Shown here: piece by piece, positions 22,123 through 33,330 of the stretch
How positions within the stretch are numbered: position 1 is the first letter of the stretch
Layout of the letters: each line of letters opens with the position of its first letter
From: Anastatus disparis
Taxonomy: Eukaryota > Arthropoda > Insecta > Hymenoptera > Eupelmidae
Reading direction: 5' to 3'
Assembly: GCA_017163975.1 (NCBI GenBank)
Contig: JAFFSR010000019.1
Location: 672,001 to 736,000, forward strand
Length of the DNA: 64,000 bases
Program-made: the position numbers and the translations under genes
The notes under the pieces: generated by a model
Seen by the model: the letters and a program-made list of their open reading frames with translations, nothing else
What the model was told of the DNA's origin: nothing
The model's database searches: none

Positions 22123-24072
22123 GAGTGATTCTACGAAACCTTTAATTATTAGAGAACTTTAGAATGCTGAATTAGAAACACTATAGCTCAGCTTCTTGAA
22201 GAGGCACACGAACATAACACGATTCAAATTAATGGTTTCAAAGCCAAGAAATATATCCTGGTATTTTTGTGAGAGCACATAAAAAGTTATTCTGAATATT
22301 TTGTAAAATTATCGAAACGAGGGGCCATTATATCATATAAAAATGCAAAATTTTCGAAGATTTATAGAAATATTTAATTTAATATATTGAATAATCAAAA
22401 AAAATCATAAGAAATTATTTTTTGACTTCATTACGAAGAATTTGAGCCGGGATAAACTTATGCGCTTGATGAAAACTTTGACCTATCTTAAATTTTACCA
22501 AAAAAGAACTACATATCTTCTGCAGGCTGCTACTCAACTTTTTGAGCAGGCACACAAGTTTGACTCGGCTCAAATTCTTCGTAATGAAGTCAAAAAATAA
22601 TTTCTTATGATTTTTTTGATTATCCAATATATTAAATTAAATATTTCCATAAATCTTCAAAAATTTTGCATTTTTATATGATTTACGTGAAATAGCGCTT
22701 CGTTTCGATAATTTTACAAAATATTCAGAATAACTTTTTATGTGCTCTCACAAAAATACCAGGATATATTGCGACGATGCTATTTCAAGCATCGCGCTTA
22801 AACCGAGTTCCGCGCTCAACCGCTACGAGGCGTTACTCCCGCAATGGGAATAGCGCGCTCCAGAGCATATAAGTCGGCAAGACGGCCGGCTAAAACGGAC
22901 TCTCTCCCCTCTCCCTATGTAGAGAAGTTATGCTTTACATAGTGAGAGCTCACCTACGTGTTTCAATATGTATAAGGGGGATTCCTATATACATTGCAGA
23001 CCGTTCTTACCTGGGCTTAGCTTGACTAAGTTTTCCATCCATTCCCAGTAACTATGCATAAGGGGGTTTCCTATGCATAGTTTCCTATCTCTTACCTCCA
23101 CCTTTTCGGTCGAGGTAGTTCCTCCGCCAGTCGATGGAGTTTTCCGCGACTAGCTCATCTTCTCTTTGTCTACCCTGAGGCTGGGAGGTAGCATTATCGT
23201 GTCTTCCTGCGACACTGACCCGCTTCCAGTCCATACCGGGTGTCATCGAGACATAGCTTGTATTATCCGCCGCCGGTAAAGTAAATTCCGACCGTAACCG
23301 CCGTCGATAATATCGTAGCCTGTATATAGTTTATTATCTTTCCTTTATTATTAGTTTGTAACCGATACCGTTCGGAATTTATTATTAAGTATAATTTTTG
23401 TTACACCGCGTCGCCAGTAAAAATAATACCGACCGCTCAAACATATAATTTAACCTTAGTTTATTCATATTTTTTTTCGTGCCGTCGCTTCCGGCCGTAT
23501 TCCAAGATTATTATTTGATTAATCTAACCTTGTATTAGTTTTAAGTTCAAATCAATAAATGCAAAGGAATATTTATTGTGAAAAATTTAATTGCACGACT
23601 CATACTCATTTACCAGTTTCCGCTAAACCTGTCCTGTAAATCCGCTCTCATTTACCGCTTTAGTTTTAAGATTTGTTATTTCATCAATTTAATTATTATT
23701 TAAACGCAATAGTAAATTTCTTTTTCCTTTAATTACAGTTAACTTTTCATTCTTAAACTCATTTTTATTTTTATTATTAAATTCAGTAATTTCAATTTAG
23801 TTTATAAGTTTTGAACTTTGGCTTATTCGAACCACCGACCGACCATCTTCCAGCATCAACCCTCAGGTAAAAGTAAAAGTCTGATGCCGCCGACGTCAAC
23901 GAGTTGTCTAAAGCAACCGCCCGAAAAGCCAAACGTTACAATATTTTTTGGCTTTAAAACCATTAATTTGAATCGTGTTATGCTCGTGTGCCTCTTCAAG
24001 AAGCTGAGCTATAGTGTTTCTAATTCAGCACTCTAGAGTTCCCTGAAACTTAAAGGTTTCGTAGAATCACTC
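22123..24072. mobile_element. Foldback element with 4-bp duplication, split by a solo LTR
   Basis: The left arm from GAGTGATTCTACGAAACC (22123) is mirrored by the right arm ending at 24072. ATAG flanks both sides (22119-22122 and 24073-24076). The right arm is interrupted by the 1171-bp LTR at 22770-23940; without it the element is about 780 bp and almost entirely palindromic. It has no coding capacity. A 4-bp duplication with GAG termini would suit some Sola-type elements, but this is a guess. Confidence 0.8.
22770..23940 (+). repeat. Solo LTR, 1171 bp (probably Gypsy-type)
   Basis: The segment opens TGCGACGATGC and closes AACGTTACA, with TG...CA ends. ATAT is duplicated on both sides (22766-22769, 23941-23944). 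The unbroken left arm of the host foldback shows the site before insertion. Inside are a TATA-like CATATAAG at 22866-22873 and AATAAA near 23555. It is GC-richer than its surroundings in the first 500 bases. No internal retrotransposon sequence remains, as expected after LTR-LTR recombination. The 4-bp duplication points to Gypsy rather than Copia or BEL. A 72-codon frame at its right edge is not a gene. Confidence 0.8.
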
Positions 24073-24076
24073 ATAG

Positions 24077-24885
24077 TTACCTCTTACCATCGGTTATTGA
24101 AAATATTAACAGTATTAAACTATAAAATAAAAACAAATTTTTTTTAATTCAGTATTTAAGTATACTTTTCATGAGCTACGGTGGCACATGATTTGTTAAA
24201 AAAATCTCAAGGTTTGGTTTATTCTAAATCTTTCAGAAGATATTTTTTAATATATTTTAATATTTGTGAAGTGTACAACTATTCCATAAATGCTTGCGAA
24301 GGGACATCTGCAACCAATAAGGACAAGTTAACATTAAAATGAGTAAATGTAGCTAAAAATCACATTTTACATTATTTTTTATGACATTTAAATTTTTTAA
24401 AAGGGATGACCGTTTTGCACCACCTTGGAATTCATAGGCTATATTTATATATATATTACCTACTTCGATGATTTTCTTGGACATGCGATCATGGTTCGAA
24501 ACCTTGAAAAGTGGTATTTCAATGCTTTAAATGACATTAGCTCAGCGAATGGCTACATTAGCGCTTTAAAATTAATTTTTACTAACAATTTAGAATATTT
24601 TGCAGACAGAAATTTTTAAGTAATAAATTCCTAAAACACAACTCAACTGAGTAATTTAAGCTTGAAATTAGTCAAAAATGTCAAAAATATGGTTTTTGCC
24701 CAACTTTGAAGCTTTGTAGCTCTAAAAATATGTACTGTAAGAATCTTAAAAAATTCTAAGTGGTTCATAATATGGAAAAAAACCATTTTACCAATTTTTA
24801 GCGAAAAAAAAAATTTTCATCTTTCGATTTTACAGAGAATGGGCTATATATATCTACCTATATTATATAGTTATATTAGAAATTA
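24077..24885. other. AT-rich spacer without recognisable gene
   Basis: The open frames here are short and show no domain. Confidence 0.4.
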
Positions 24886-25080
24886 ACCCTCGGACCCCCC
24901 ACACCCTTCCACACCCCCCCACTCCCCTTTATAGCCCCTCCACAAAATAACGTAAAATTGCTTAAAATATTACGATATTTTTTATTGTTGCTTTTATTCT
25001 AAGAACCCCCCCCCCCTCCACACCCCTCCATGACCCCCCCCCCACACGGCACCCCCACGACCCCTCCACTGTCCCCCATA
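24886..25080. repeat. C-rich minisatellite (CCACACCCCTCC-like)
   Basis: Runs of five to twelve C alternate with CACACC and CTCCA words. The minus strand therefore has many G tracts able to form G-quadruplexes. It abuts the Helitron helicase fragment. Confidence 0.75.
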
Positions 25081-25089
25081 TTATAATAA

Positions 25090-25320
25090 TGTATGTATTA
25101 ATAATTTTAGGTGGTGACTTTAGACAAATTTCACCTATAGTAAAAAATGGATTTAAAGATACAATTATAAAAGACACTATAAAATATTCACATCTTTGGC
25201 ATATTTAAAATTTTTGATTTAAAAACTAATATAAGATGTAATGATAAAAAATTTTCATCTTTTTTATTAAATATAGGAGAAGGAAAAATTAATACTTTCA
25301 ATATTCCCGAAGAATTTTAA
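25090..25320 (+). pseudogene. Helitron PIF1-like helicase fragment
   Basis: The plus strand reads LGGDFRQISPIVKNG, then IKYSHLWH, and after several stops FLLNIGEGKI and FNIPEEF. These are successive conserved blocks of the Helitron-encoded PIF1 helicase, which unwinds DNA during rolling-circle transposition. Multiple stop codons make it a pseudogene. The Rep nuclease and the rest of the helicase are absent. Confidence 0.8.
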
Positions 25321-25400
25321 TTTATTAAATATTTAAATTATAAATTTAATATTTTTATAAAATGTTTAATATTTTATTAAGATTAAATTTTATGAAAAAA

Positions 25401-25990
25401 ATTTGGATATATTTCTAAAATGTAAAATTAAGTAAAATGATATCAAACAGGAATTATAACAAAATAATCCTTTAAATCTTAAATATCTTAAATATACATT
25501 TAGATATATCAAACATTATGTTGAATTAATATAATAAAATAATTAAAAATTATTTTTTTTAATATTTAATGTAATATTTACATAAAATATTAAACATTAT
25601 ATAAAACTATTGATAGTTAATAATCGAAAAATTTGGATATATTTCTAAAATGTAAAATTAAGTAAAATGATATCAAACAGGAATTATAACAAAATAATCC
25701 TTTAAATCTTAAATATCTTAAATATACATTTAGATATATCAAACATTATGTTGAATTAATATAATAAAATAATTAAAAATTATTTTTTTTAATATTTAAT
25801 GTAATATTTACATAAAATATTAAACATTATATAAAACTATTGATAGTTAATAATCGAAAAATTTTGATATATTTATAAAATGTAAGATTAAGAAAAAAGA
25901 TATCAAATAGGAATTATAACAAAATAATCCTCTAAATCTTTAAAATATTAAGCATACATTTTAATATATCAAATAATACTATTGAAAAAT
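25401..25990. repeat. 230-bp tandem duplication, two identical units plus one diverged
   Basis: Units start at 25401, 25631 and 25861 (ATTTGGATATATTTCTAAAA or a near match). As read, the first two are identical over 230 bases, while the third is diverged and degrades after about 130 bases. The block lies inside the 3' part of the Helitron. Confidence 0.9.
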
Positions 25991-26621
25991 TTTACTAAAA
26001 AATTTATGATTTAAAAATATTTCATTAGAAATTTTCTTTTCCATTAATATTTATTATATATTGAAAATTAATAATCATAATATAAATTAAGAAAAAAAGT
26101 GGAAATATTTATAAATCCATTCTATATATATATATATATATATTTATTTATTTCATATTGAAAAAATTTTAATTCAATTCACAATAATGAAAATCTAAAA
26201 GATTTAAAATGTAAGGTGGTGTAAAAACCAGCTTAATCTATATGTTATGAATAATGATTAAAATTTATTAATAATTTTTATAGCACACTGTGTCCTAAAT
26301 CCGCATTTAGACACACAGCTGCCTGTAAACTAAGTAGCCTATTATTGCACACCATGTTTGGCAAACTTCATGCTATACAAAAATGAGTTACTATTAATTT
26401 TCATGAGAAATCTGTGGCTATTGAAAATTGCGAGTCTTCCGAGCAAAACTTTATATCAGTCAGATCTCTACCTCAGGCCGAAATCTGCTCTAACATCACC
26501 CAGTAATCGAAAATTGTTTTCGGTGTTTATGTCACATTCCGTTGGTTTAAACACCGAAAACATTTATCTTTTACCTATACACACATTGTTGATAAAGAAA
26601 AAACACCTAATCGATCGACGA

Positions 26622-26732
26622 AGTTACATAGGCAGCGATCACCCATCCAAGTAATAACCGCGCCCAATGCTGCTTAACTGCGCCGTTCGGCTGAGGTGCA
26701 GTTCCGTAACCTTACCAATGTGTCGGTACACT
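26622..26732 (-). repeat. 5S rRNA-like segment (pseudogene or 5S-derived SINE)
   Basis: On the minus strand the segment contains AGTTAAGCAGCATTGGGCGC, GGTTATTACTTGGATGGG and TGATCGCTGCC. These follow the order of the internal control region and 3' half of eukaryotic 5S rRNA (TTAAGC...GGGCGCGGTTAGTACTT.GATGGG). The 5' third of 5S is not matched. The following region holds a hairpin (GTTTTCGGTGTTTATG near 26517). A 5S-headed SINE is the most likely explanation. It is not a functional rRNA gene. Confidence 0.6.
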
Positions 26733-27163
26733 TTTTAAATTAAATAATAATAATAAAGTGAGGTACGAGCAAAACTAAAGTTAATGCCAGTGTAACATAT
26801 GAAACGAAGAGGTAGTATTATTGTATTATTATTATTATACGATTTAAGTAAATATTTGAAATCACAGTTTTATTTTTTTCTGTTTTGATTTATCATGTTA
26901 ATGATAGTCGCTCGGGCGATAACTTCACGTCGTACAATAATGGTCCACTTAAGTCACATGTATCGTAATATACTATTTCAGGTATTTTACATAAATAATT
27001 AATATTATGTATTTTTTTTCATGTTTCTATGTTAATAATAAAAATTTAATGAAAAATGTACAATTATATAATATTATGTATAATATAAAAATATATTATA
27101 ATAAAAAATTTTTTATATAAAACAATGCATAAATGTTACATTTTATATTGATATGATAACTAT

Positions 27164-27205
27164 AATGGGGGTCGGCGAGTGGAACGAGTAGGGGGTACCC
27201 CCCTA

Positions 27206-27206
<1 letters not shown>
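27164..27206 (+). mobile_element. Helitron 3' terminus
   Basis: The end carries GGGGGTCGGCGAG, then the palindromic AGGGGGTACCCCCC, and closes with CTAG at 27203-27206, directly followed by T. Helitrons end in a short hairpin and CTRR and insert between A and T. A very similar end occurs at 62906-62945 on the minus strand. Confidence 0.8.

Positions 27207-27255
<49 letters not shown>
27207..27255. repeat. (TA)n microsatellite
   Basis: TA dinucleotide run directly adjoining the Helitron end. Confidence 0.95.
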
Positions 27256-27258
<3 letters not shown>

Positions 27259-27588
27259 TGATTCCATTTAGATTCATGCAGGCCGTCACGGATTGAAATT
27301 TTGTTTATTATGTGAATGTGTTCTAATACTCAGGGAAAGATGTGGAGACCCCGAAATACAGCTTAAAAAAATTATTTTACGACGCTATAGCCTATTTTGT
27401 GTTAAATGTTAAGGGTGCATTGGCTATACAGTCTGTGTCAAAAGTTAGTTTTTTCGATAATTGTTTATATTTTTTTATAAAAGTATTTATTCAATTTTTA
27501 GCTTAGCAATTCATTAGATAATATTAAAACAATCATTTTCAACATTGTTTTATTTAAATATGTTAAGTGATTCGAATTCCAAGTTGAT

Positions 27589-30500
27589 TCAAGATTGTAG
27601 TCCTGGTAAGAATCTAAAAAGCTTCGTGATTGGACGAGTGTAGATCCCGGATGCTGTTCTGAGCGTGACAACCCGCACCAATCCATCAGGACCAAAGTGA
27701 GTTGAAGTTACTCGTCCAAGAGGCCATCTACCATGCCGGAGCAGGGAAGGATCGAGGATCAGTACGAGGTCGTTGACCTGCACGTTTGGAGCTACGACTC
27801 TCCATTTATTTCGTTGTTGGAGCGTGTGAAGATAGTTGCGAGACCACCTGTTCCAGAAATGATCACGCAGCGCTTGGACCAATCTTCAGTGGGTGAGATG
27901 ATTGAGGTTTGGTACGGTTTGTTGAGGCTCAGATATGTTGTGGAGCGAATCCAGTTAAAAGATGCCACGGTGTCAGGAGCTCGACGTCTTCAACTTCGCC
28001 AGCGGGAGGAATCAGAGGGCGCGAGTTCATGCAAAACTCAATCTGGCTTAGCAAGGTGCTCATTTCCTCGTAGGTAAGGATTTGCTGCCCGATGACTCTC
28101 TTCAGGTGGGATTTTGCCGACTTCACTGCGGCCTCCCAGAGGCCTCCGAAGTGAGGAGCTGATGGTGGAATGAAGGACCAGTCGATGCTTTGATTGGCTA
28201 GGGTGTTTCTGACGACGTCCCACTCGATTGAGGCTTCGCAGAACATGGATCGCAATTCTGCATCCGCTCCATGGAATGTAGTTGCGTTGTCACTCCATAT
28301 ACCCGTGGGTACTCCTCGACGGCTAGAGAATCTTCGAAAGGCAGCCAGAAAGGTCTTGGTCTTTAGGTCACTCACCATCTCTAAGTGCACCGCCTTGGTG
28401 CAGAGGCAAACAAAGACGGCTATGTAACCTTTTGAGGATTTTCGACCTCTGCCGCTGGAGACTTTGGTCCAGATGGGTCCTGCGTAGTCTAGACCTACTC
28501 TGGAGAATGGTCGAGACGCTTGCACTCGTTGGGCTGGTAATGCTCCCATCAGTTGATTCGACGTCCGTGCTCTCGTACGAATGCAGATTCCACAGCGCCT
28601 GATTACATCTCGAACCTTTTGTCTTCCTCCGATAATCCATGCCCGTTTGACTACAGTCGAGTATGTTAGCGTAGCTCCCCCGTGCAGAGCTGTCTTGTGA
28701 GCCCAGTCCACTAGAAGGTGGGACAAATGGCACTCCTTGGGGATGATGGCTGGGTGGCGTTCCGAAAAGGGTAAGGCAGATGATTGGAGTCTTCCTCCTA
28801 CTCTGAGCACGTTGTTTCTATCAAGGAAACGGGACAATGAAATGAGCCGGCTTGCCCTTTTCAAAGGTTCTCCCCTGAGCAGTTGCGCGATTTCCTCTGG
28901 AAAGTAATGATTTTGGGAGATGCGGATGCATCTCAAGAATGCGTCGTTCATTTCGGCTGCGCTCAGTGGTCGATCGAGGTTTCCTGATCTTTCGGCCGAA
29001 CGAAGCTCCAGAATTCGCAGGCAGCGTGCCGTTACTCGAAGGAGGCGAGTTAGACAAGAGAAGCGATTTATGTGATCATTTTGTATCAGAACTGGATGGC
29101 ATAAGATTTTCTTGATTTCCTCGGGCACTGTTCTATGGTTAAAGGTGAAGGGATCAGTAGACGGCCACTCAGAGGCTGGTCTGGATAGCCAAGCGGGTCC
29201 TTGATGCCACATCTTAGATGCGATGAGATCTTGGAGTCGCATGCCCCTTGAAGCGAGATCTGCGGGGTTATCTGCAGATGGCACAAAGTGCCAAAGAAGA
29301 CTAGGATGCGTGGATTGAAACCCGATACCCGATTCGCGACGAACACTGTCCACTTGGATGGATCCAGCCATGAAAGCACGATCTTTGAGTCCGGTCACGC
29401 GTGCCACTCCTTGATCGGCAACGGAATGCCGTCTGATATTTTCTTCAACAGGCGGGACAACAGAACCGCGGCGCGGAGCTCCAATCTGGGGATTGAGATG
29501 GTTTTCACTGGAGCAACCCGGGTCTTACACGTCAACAACCGGCAGTATGGCTGGCCGGTGGTTTCGATGATTTTTACATATACTACGGCTGCATACGCAG
29601 ACTGGCTTGCGTCCGCGAAACTGTGGAGCTCTATCACAGAGTTAGGGCCGGTTCCGAGCCACCTTGGGAGGTGGACCTCTGAGAGATGTTTGGAGTCCTT
29701 TGTAAAATTCGTCCATCGCAGTGAGAGATCCTCTGGTAATCGGTCGTCCCAGCCGATTTTTCGCTTCCACAGCTCCTGAAGCATGATCTTTGCTTGAATA
29801 ATATACGACCCGATCCATCCCAACGGGTCGTAAAGTCTGACTATGGCGGAAAGAACTCCACTTTTTGTGCCTGGTTGGACGGGGACTGGAAAGGATGAGG
29901 TAAACCTTATTTCATCCTGGGTTGGATTCCAGAAAAGTCCCAGGGCTCGAGCGGGATCCGAACTGCTGAAATCCTTCAGCGATGGTCTCAGACGGTCTTT
30001 TTCTGAGAGTCCTTCCAATAACGCCGGGTCGTTGGGAATCCATTTTCGCAGTTGGAAGCCGCCGGACCTTAGGAGAGGAATGAGTTCGTCCTGGAGTGAG
30101 AGAGCTGATGAGACACTATCACTGCCGGTGACAATGTCATCCATATAGGCGTCCCGCATCAAGATTTTGGTCGCCTGTGGGTACCTTTCAGCTTCGTCTT
30201 GTGCCAGTTGTTTCAACGTACGCAAGCCCAAGAAGGGAGCGCACGATAACCCATAGGTGACGGTAAGAAGCTGGTACTATTGGACAGGTCCATCCGCAGG
30301 TTGCCAGAGGATCCTCTGCAGATCTGTATCTTGTTCCTCCACACGAATTTGGCGATACATCTGAGCTATGTCACAACAGAAGACGATCTTATGGAATCTC
30401 CATTGTAGGAGAATGGTCGCCAGATCTCTTTGAAGGGGGGGACCAGTAAAAAGTGCATCATTGAGGGATACGCCCGAAGACGAAGGACATGATGCGTCAA

Positions 30501-31455
30501 AAACAACTCGGATTTTCTTGCCGGCGTCAGATCTCTGCCAGACTCCGGGGTGAGGCAAGTAGACTACATGGTCCCCAGAATGAGGAGTGAGAGGGTCCTT
30601 TATCCTTCGCATATGTCCACTTTCTTCGTAATCCCTCATGAAGGATTCGTATTGTTGACAAAACGACGGATCCCTTGACATCTTTCTGCGAATCTGTTCC
30701 ATCCGATTTCGGGCTGCCTGGATAGTATTGCCAATTTGGCCGAGCCTCGTGGGCCTGATAGGTAAGCGAACTGAGTACCTCCTAGTGCCGACCCTCGTGT
30801 GACCCTCCTGAAAGAGTCTCTCACACTCCAGATCCTCCTGGGAAGGGACTGGAAATTCTTGAATCTCCTCGAGTTCCCAGAATTTGCGTAGCAGCTGATC
30901 CGTCGTATCCAGTCCCATCGCGTGAGCATTGAGGGCATGAACCGAGACATTTGGATCGTTCACATTTGAAGTTGGCCCTGAGATAATCCATCCTACTGAG
31001 GTCTTCTGTGCGATAGGCGCTCCGACTGGGCCCAATTTGATTTCACGTTGAATCAGGGAGCTGTAGGCATCGGCTCCAATGAGCATTTCCACTTTAGCTC
31101 GTATTGAATAGGTTGGGTCGGCCAAATCTGTTTGCGGTAAATGTGGCCAGGTCCGGGGTCGCAGACTGGCTCTGGGTGTTTCAATTCCAAGATGAGGCAT
31201 AATGTACGCGGATACCTCAAGCGGTCCCTGCACGGTTGTTATAGTGACCCTGGTTCTGCGATAAATCTTGTTGGTTTGATATCCTCCTATGGTGTTAACA
31301 GCGACGTTGACGTCCAGGAAACTTAAACCTGCTCTTTGTGCCACACCCGCTTCGATGAACGAAGCCTCTGACCCCTGATCGAAAAGGGCTCGCACTGTCA
31401 CTGGTCGCCCGTCAGGAGGCAACAGTGAGATTCTGGCGGTGGGAAGGAGGATTAG
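27589..31455 (-). pseudogene. pol: BEL/Pao pol (protease, RT, RNase H, integrase, C-terminal domain)
   Basis: The domains read in order on the minus strand. The aspartic protease is VRALFDQGSEASFI near 31390, with DQG in place of the common DSG. RT has RVVFDAS and CCDIAQMYRQIRVEEQD near 30370 and the active site YMDD near 30145. RNase H has LHSFADASQSAYAAV near 29615. The integrase has an H2C2 zinc region (HKTALHGGATL, then RRCGICIR), LDYAGPIW near 28480, SDNATTFHGA near 28260 and PPSAPHFGGLWEAA near 28150. The C-terminal domain has FWNRWSRNYLHTLQQRNKW near 27850. The lesions are a TAG stop in RT (30277-30279), a TGA at 29395-29397, a frameshift near 29315 and another near 27900. All three domains needed for replication are therefore interrupted and this copy is dead. 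Confidence 0.9.
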
Positions 31456-32748
31456 TTAGTCAGCCGCAACAAGATCCGGGGGTTCTCCGCTGGTTGCCGT
31501 ACTGAGACAGATCCGCTTGGCGTTGTTCGTGGAGGCCCGTGTTGGGGTTTTCCTTTTGCTGAACCGTAGTGAATCGTGGAGGGCGGTGTGATGGCGCTTC
31601 TCACAATGTAGACAGGATCTTTTCGACGGACAATCGAAGTATCGATGTCCAGGTCGGAGGCAGTTTAGACAGAGTCTCAGGCGATAAGCAGTGTTGCGAG
31701 CCTGTTCCACAGATTCCTTCATGTAATCAGGGCATCGTCCCAAGTTGTGCGTTGCTTGGCACAAAGGGCAGGCGTCCACGCGTATCAAGGTTGAGAATGA
31801 TTGAGTCTTGAGTCTTAGCGATGCTGATGGATTGCGTCCTCGCGAATTGGATCTTGCCGTAGTTGGCTGGTTGACTTTACCGGCCATTTCGTTGTGCTTT
31901 AATGCTCGTACCCGAGCCTGCAGAAATTCCACCAACTGATCATAGGTCGGTAGGGAATCGTTGTTTCCCAATGTAGTTTCCCAATCCTTTCTTGTGACTG
32001 GATCTAAAGCTCTGACACCAACAAAAACGAAAATGTCCCAGCGTTGTACCGGCCGGCCGATCGTCTGAAGGGAAGATCTCCTTGAGCTTATGATGTCCAA
32101 AATGGTTTGGAGTCGACTTGATTCCTCCTTTTCTAGGGGCTGTATTGAGAGGAGGTCATTCAGGTGCCGTGTCACGATCAGTCGTGCATTGTCGTAACGC
32201 TTCAACAAAGTTTGCCATGCAACGGCGTAGTTCGCACCGACGGTGGCCAGGTGTACAATCGCTGCATGGGCTGCCCCAGTAACCGCTGTTCTCAGGTAAT
32301 GTAGTCTTTCTACATCTGACAAGGACCGCTCCCTGTCCACGGGAGACAAAAATAAGTCCCGGAAAGATTCCCACTTACTCTGGTCTCCATTGAAGATAGG
32401 AAGGTTGATCTTCGGTAAGTGGCCGCGAGCTCCTCCCAGCCTTTCTGATGGATTGGAGACTGTAGCCACCGAGTTGCTATTCTGTAGATTATACAGGTGC
32501 CCGAGAAGCTTGTTATATTCCGATAGCGTTGTGCCGTAGCAATCCCTTGTGAAGAAGTCAGTTCGCAGGAATTCAGTGCGTTTTAGCAGCTTATCATAGT
32601 CCTTTAGAAAGCGATACCACAGTTGTTTGAGGGTCTCGATGTGTGCCTGAATAAGTCCGGGGGTGAGTGGGTTGTCATCTCGAAGGTGGTCCGTCCGGAA
32701 GTTTGTAATCCGTACTGCTGTTGTCTCGAGGCGTTCCAATCTGTTCAT
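31456..32748 (-). CDS. gag: BEL/Pao gag
   Basis: This is a 430-residue capsid-type protein from the ATG at 32748 (MNRLERLETTAVRITNF) to TAA at 31456-31458. The middle contains the DUF1759-type region of BEL gag (FNGDQSKWESFRDLF, then LSDVERLHYLRTAVTGAA). The C-terminal third has cysteine/histidine knuckles CPLCQATHNLGRC, CLNCLRPGHRYFDC and CLHCEKRHHTALH, which would bind RNA. The frame is open for a further 167 codons upstream to 33249, through a minisatellite leader. I prefer the downstream ATG because gag homology begins there. The same frame continues into pol after the single stop. Confidence 0.85.
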   Translation of the reverse strand: MNRLERLETTAVRITNFRTDHLRDDNPLTPGLIQAHIETLKQLWYRFLKDYDKLLKRTEFLRTDFFTRDCYGTTLSEYNKLLGHLYNLQNSNSVATVSNPSERLGGARGHLPKINLPIFNGDQSKWESFRDLFLSPVDRERSLSDVERLHYLRTAVTGAAHAAIVHLATVGANYAVAWQTLLKRYDNARLIVTRHLNDLLSIQPLEKEESSRLQTILDIISSRRSSLQTIGRPVQRWDIFVFVGVRALDPVTRKDWETTLGNNDSLPTYDQLVEFLQARVRALKHNEMAGKVNQPTTARSNSRGRNPSASLRLKTQSFSTLIRVDACPLCQATHNLGRCPDYMKESVEQARNTAYRLRLCLNCLRPGHRYFDCPSKRSCLHCEKRHHTALHDSLRFSKRKTPTRASTNNAKRICLSTATSGEPPDLVAAD

Positions 32749-32924
32749 CGTTATGTTAATTGAATCCTTGAGATCCCAAATGAGCAAGAAAAACTGGGAC
32801 AACCTAGTGCCACCCGCCTTGAGCGTAGCGTGAAATCTTCTTGGAGACTTAGGTTCGCTCAAGTAAAAACCCGAGCTATAGCTCGGGTTTTTTCTCTTTT
32901 TCTTACACGGGGCAGTTGTCAGAA

Positions 32925-33230
32925 AACACGCGCACCAGGCATTTTCTGTTTTTATCACACTGCCTCGTGGTTGCCAAGATATCGGGAGAAGAAAGACACG
33001 CGCACCGGGTGCTCTCTCTATAGTCTCCCCTCTGATTTCTCTTGATTTGAGAATATGCAGGAAGACAGGCGCGCTGGGTGCCTTCCCTTCAGCTTTCTCT
33101 ATGATTTTCTCCTGATTTGAGAATATACAGGAAGACACGCGCACTGGGCGTCTTTCTTGGTGTGCACACCACCCTCGTTCGTTAACACAAATCGCAAAAG
33201 AAAAAAAAACGCGCGCACTGGGCGTCTCCC
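32925..33230 (-). repeat. ~70-bp minisatellite in the BEL leader
   Basis: GATTTGAGAATAT.CAGGAAG recurs at 33043 and 33113. Variants of ACACGCGCACYGGGYG recur at about 32927, 32997, 33068, 33138 and 33208. The minus-strand gag frame is open through it and yields repeats such as APGARVF and TPSARVF. Confidence 0.75.
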
Positions 33231-33330
33231 GTTCGATCTCGGGCTCCACTCAAAAAATCAATTGGAAAGAGATAAAAGAAAAAACACGCGTCACAAATTC
33301 ATCCACGATCCGGCTCGAAGGACCAGAAAA

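Noticed and set aside
27256..27300. GGCTGATTCCATTT matching the first 14 bases of the DDE transposon terminus
   Set aside because: The match stops after 14 bases and no partner end was found, so it is not called as a copy.
27733..28077. Plus-strand open frames across the BEL element (also 28194-28427, 29288-29779, 29843-30148)
   Set aside because: They are antisense to well-supported BEL pol domains and have no domain of their own.
28038..29057. Other minus-strand frames inside BEL integrase
   Set aside because: Out-of-frame shadows of the integrase frame; the in-frame sequence carries the conserved motifs.
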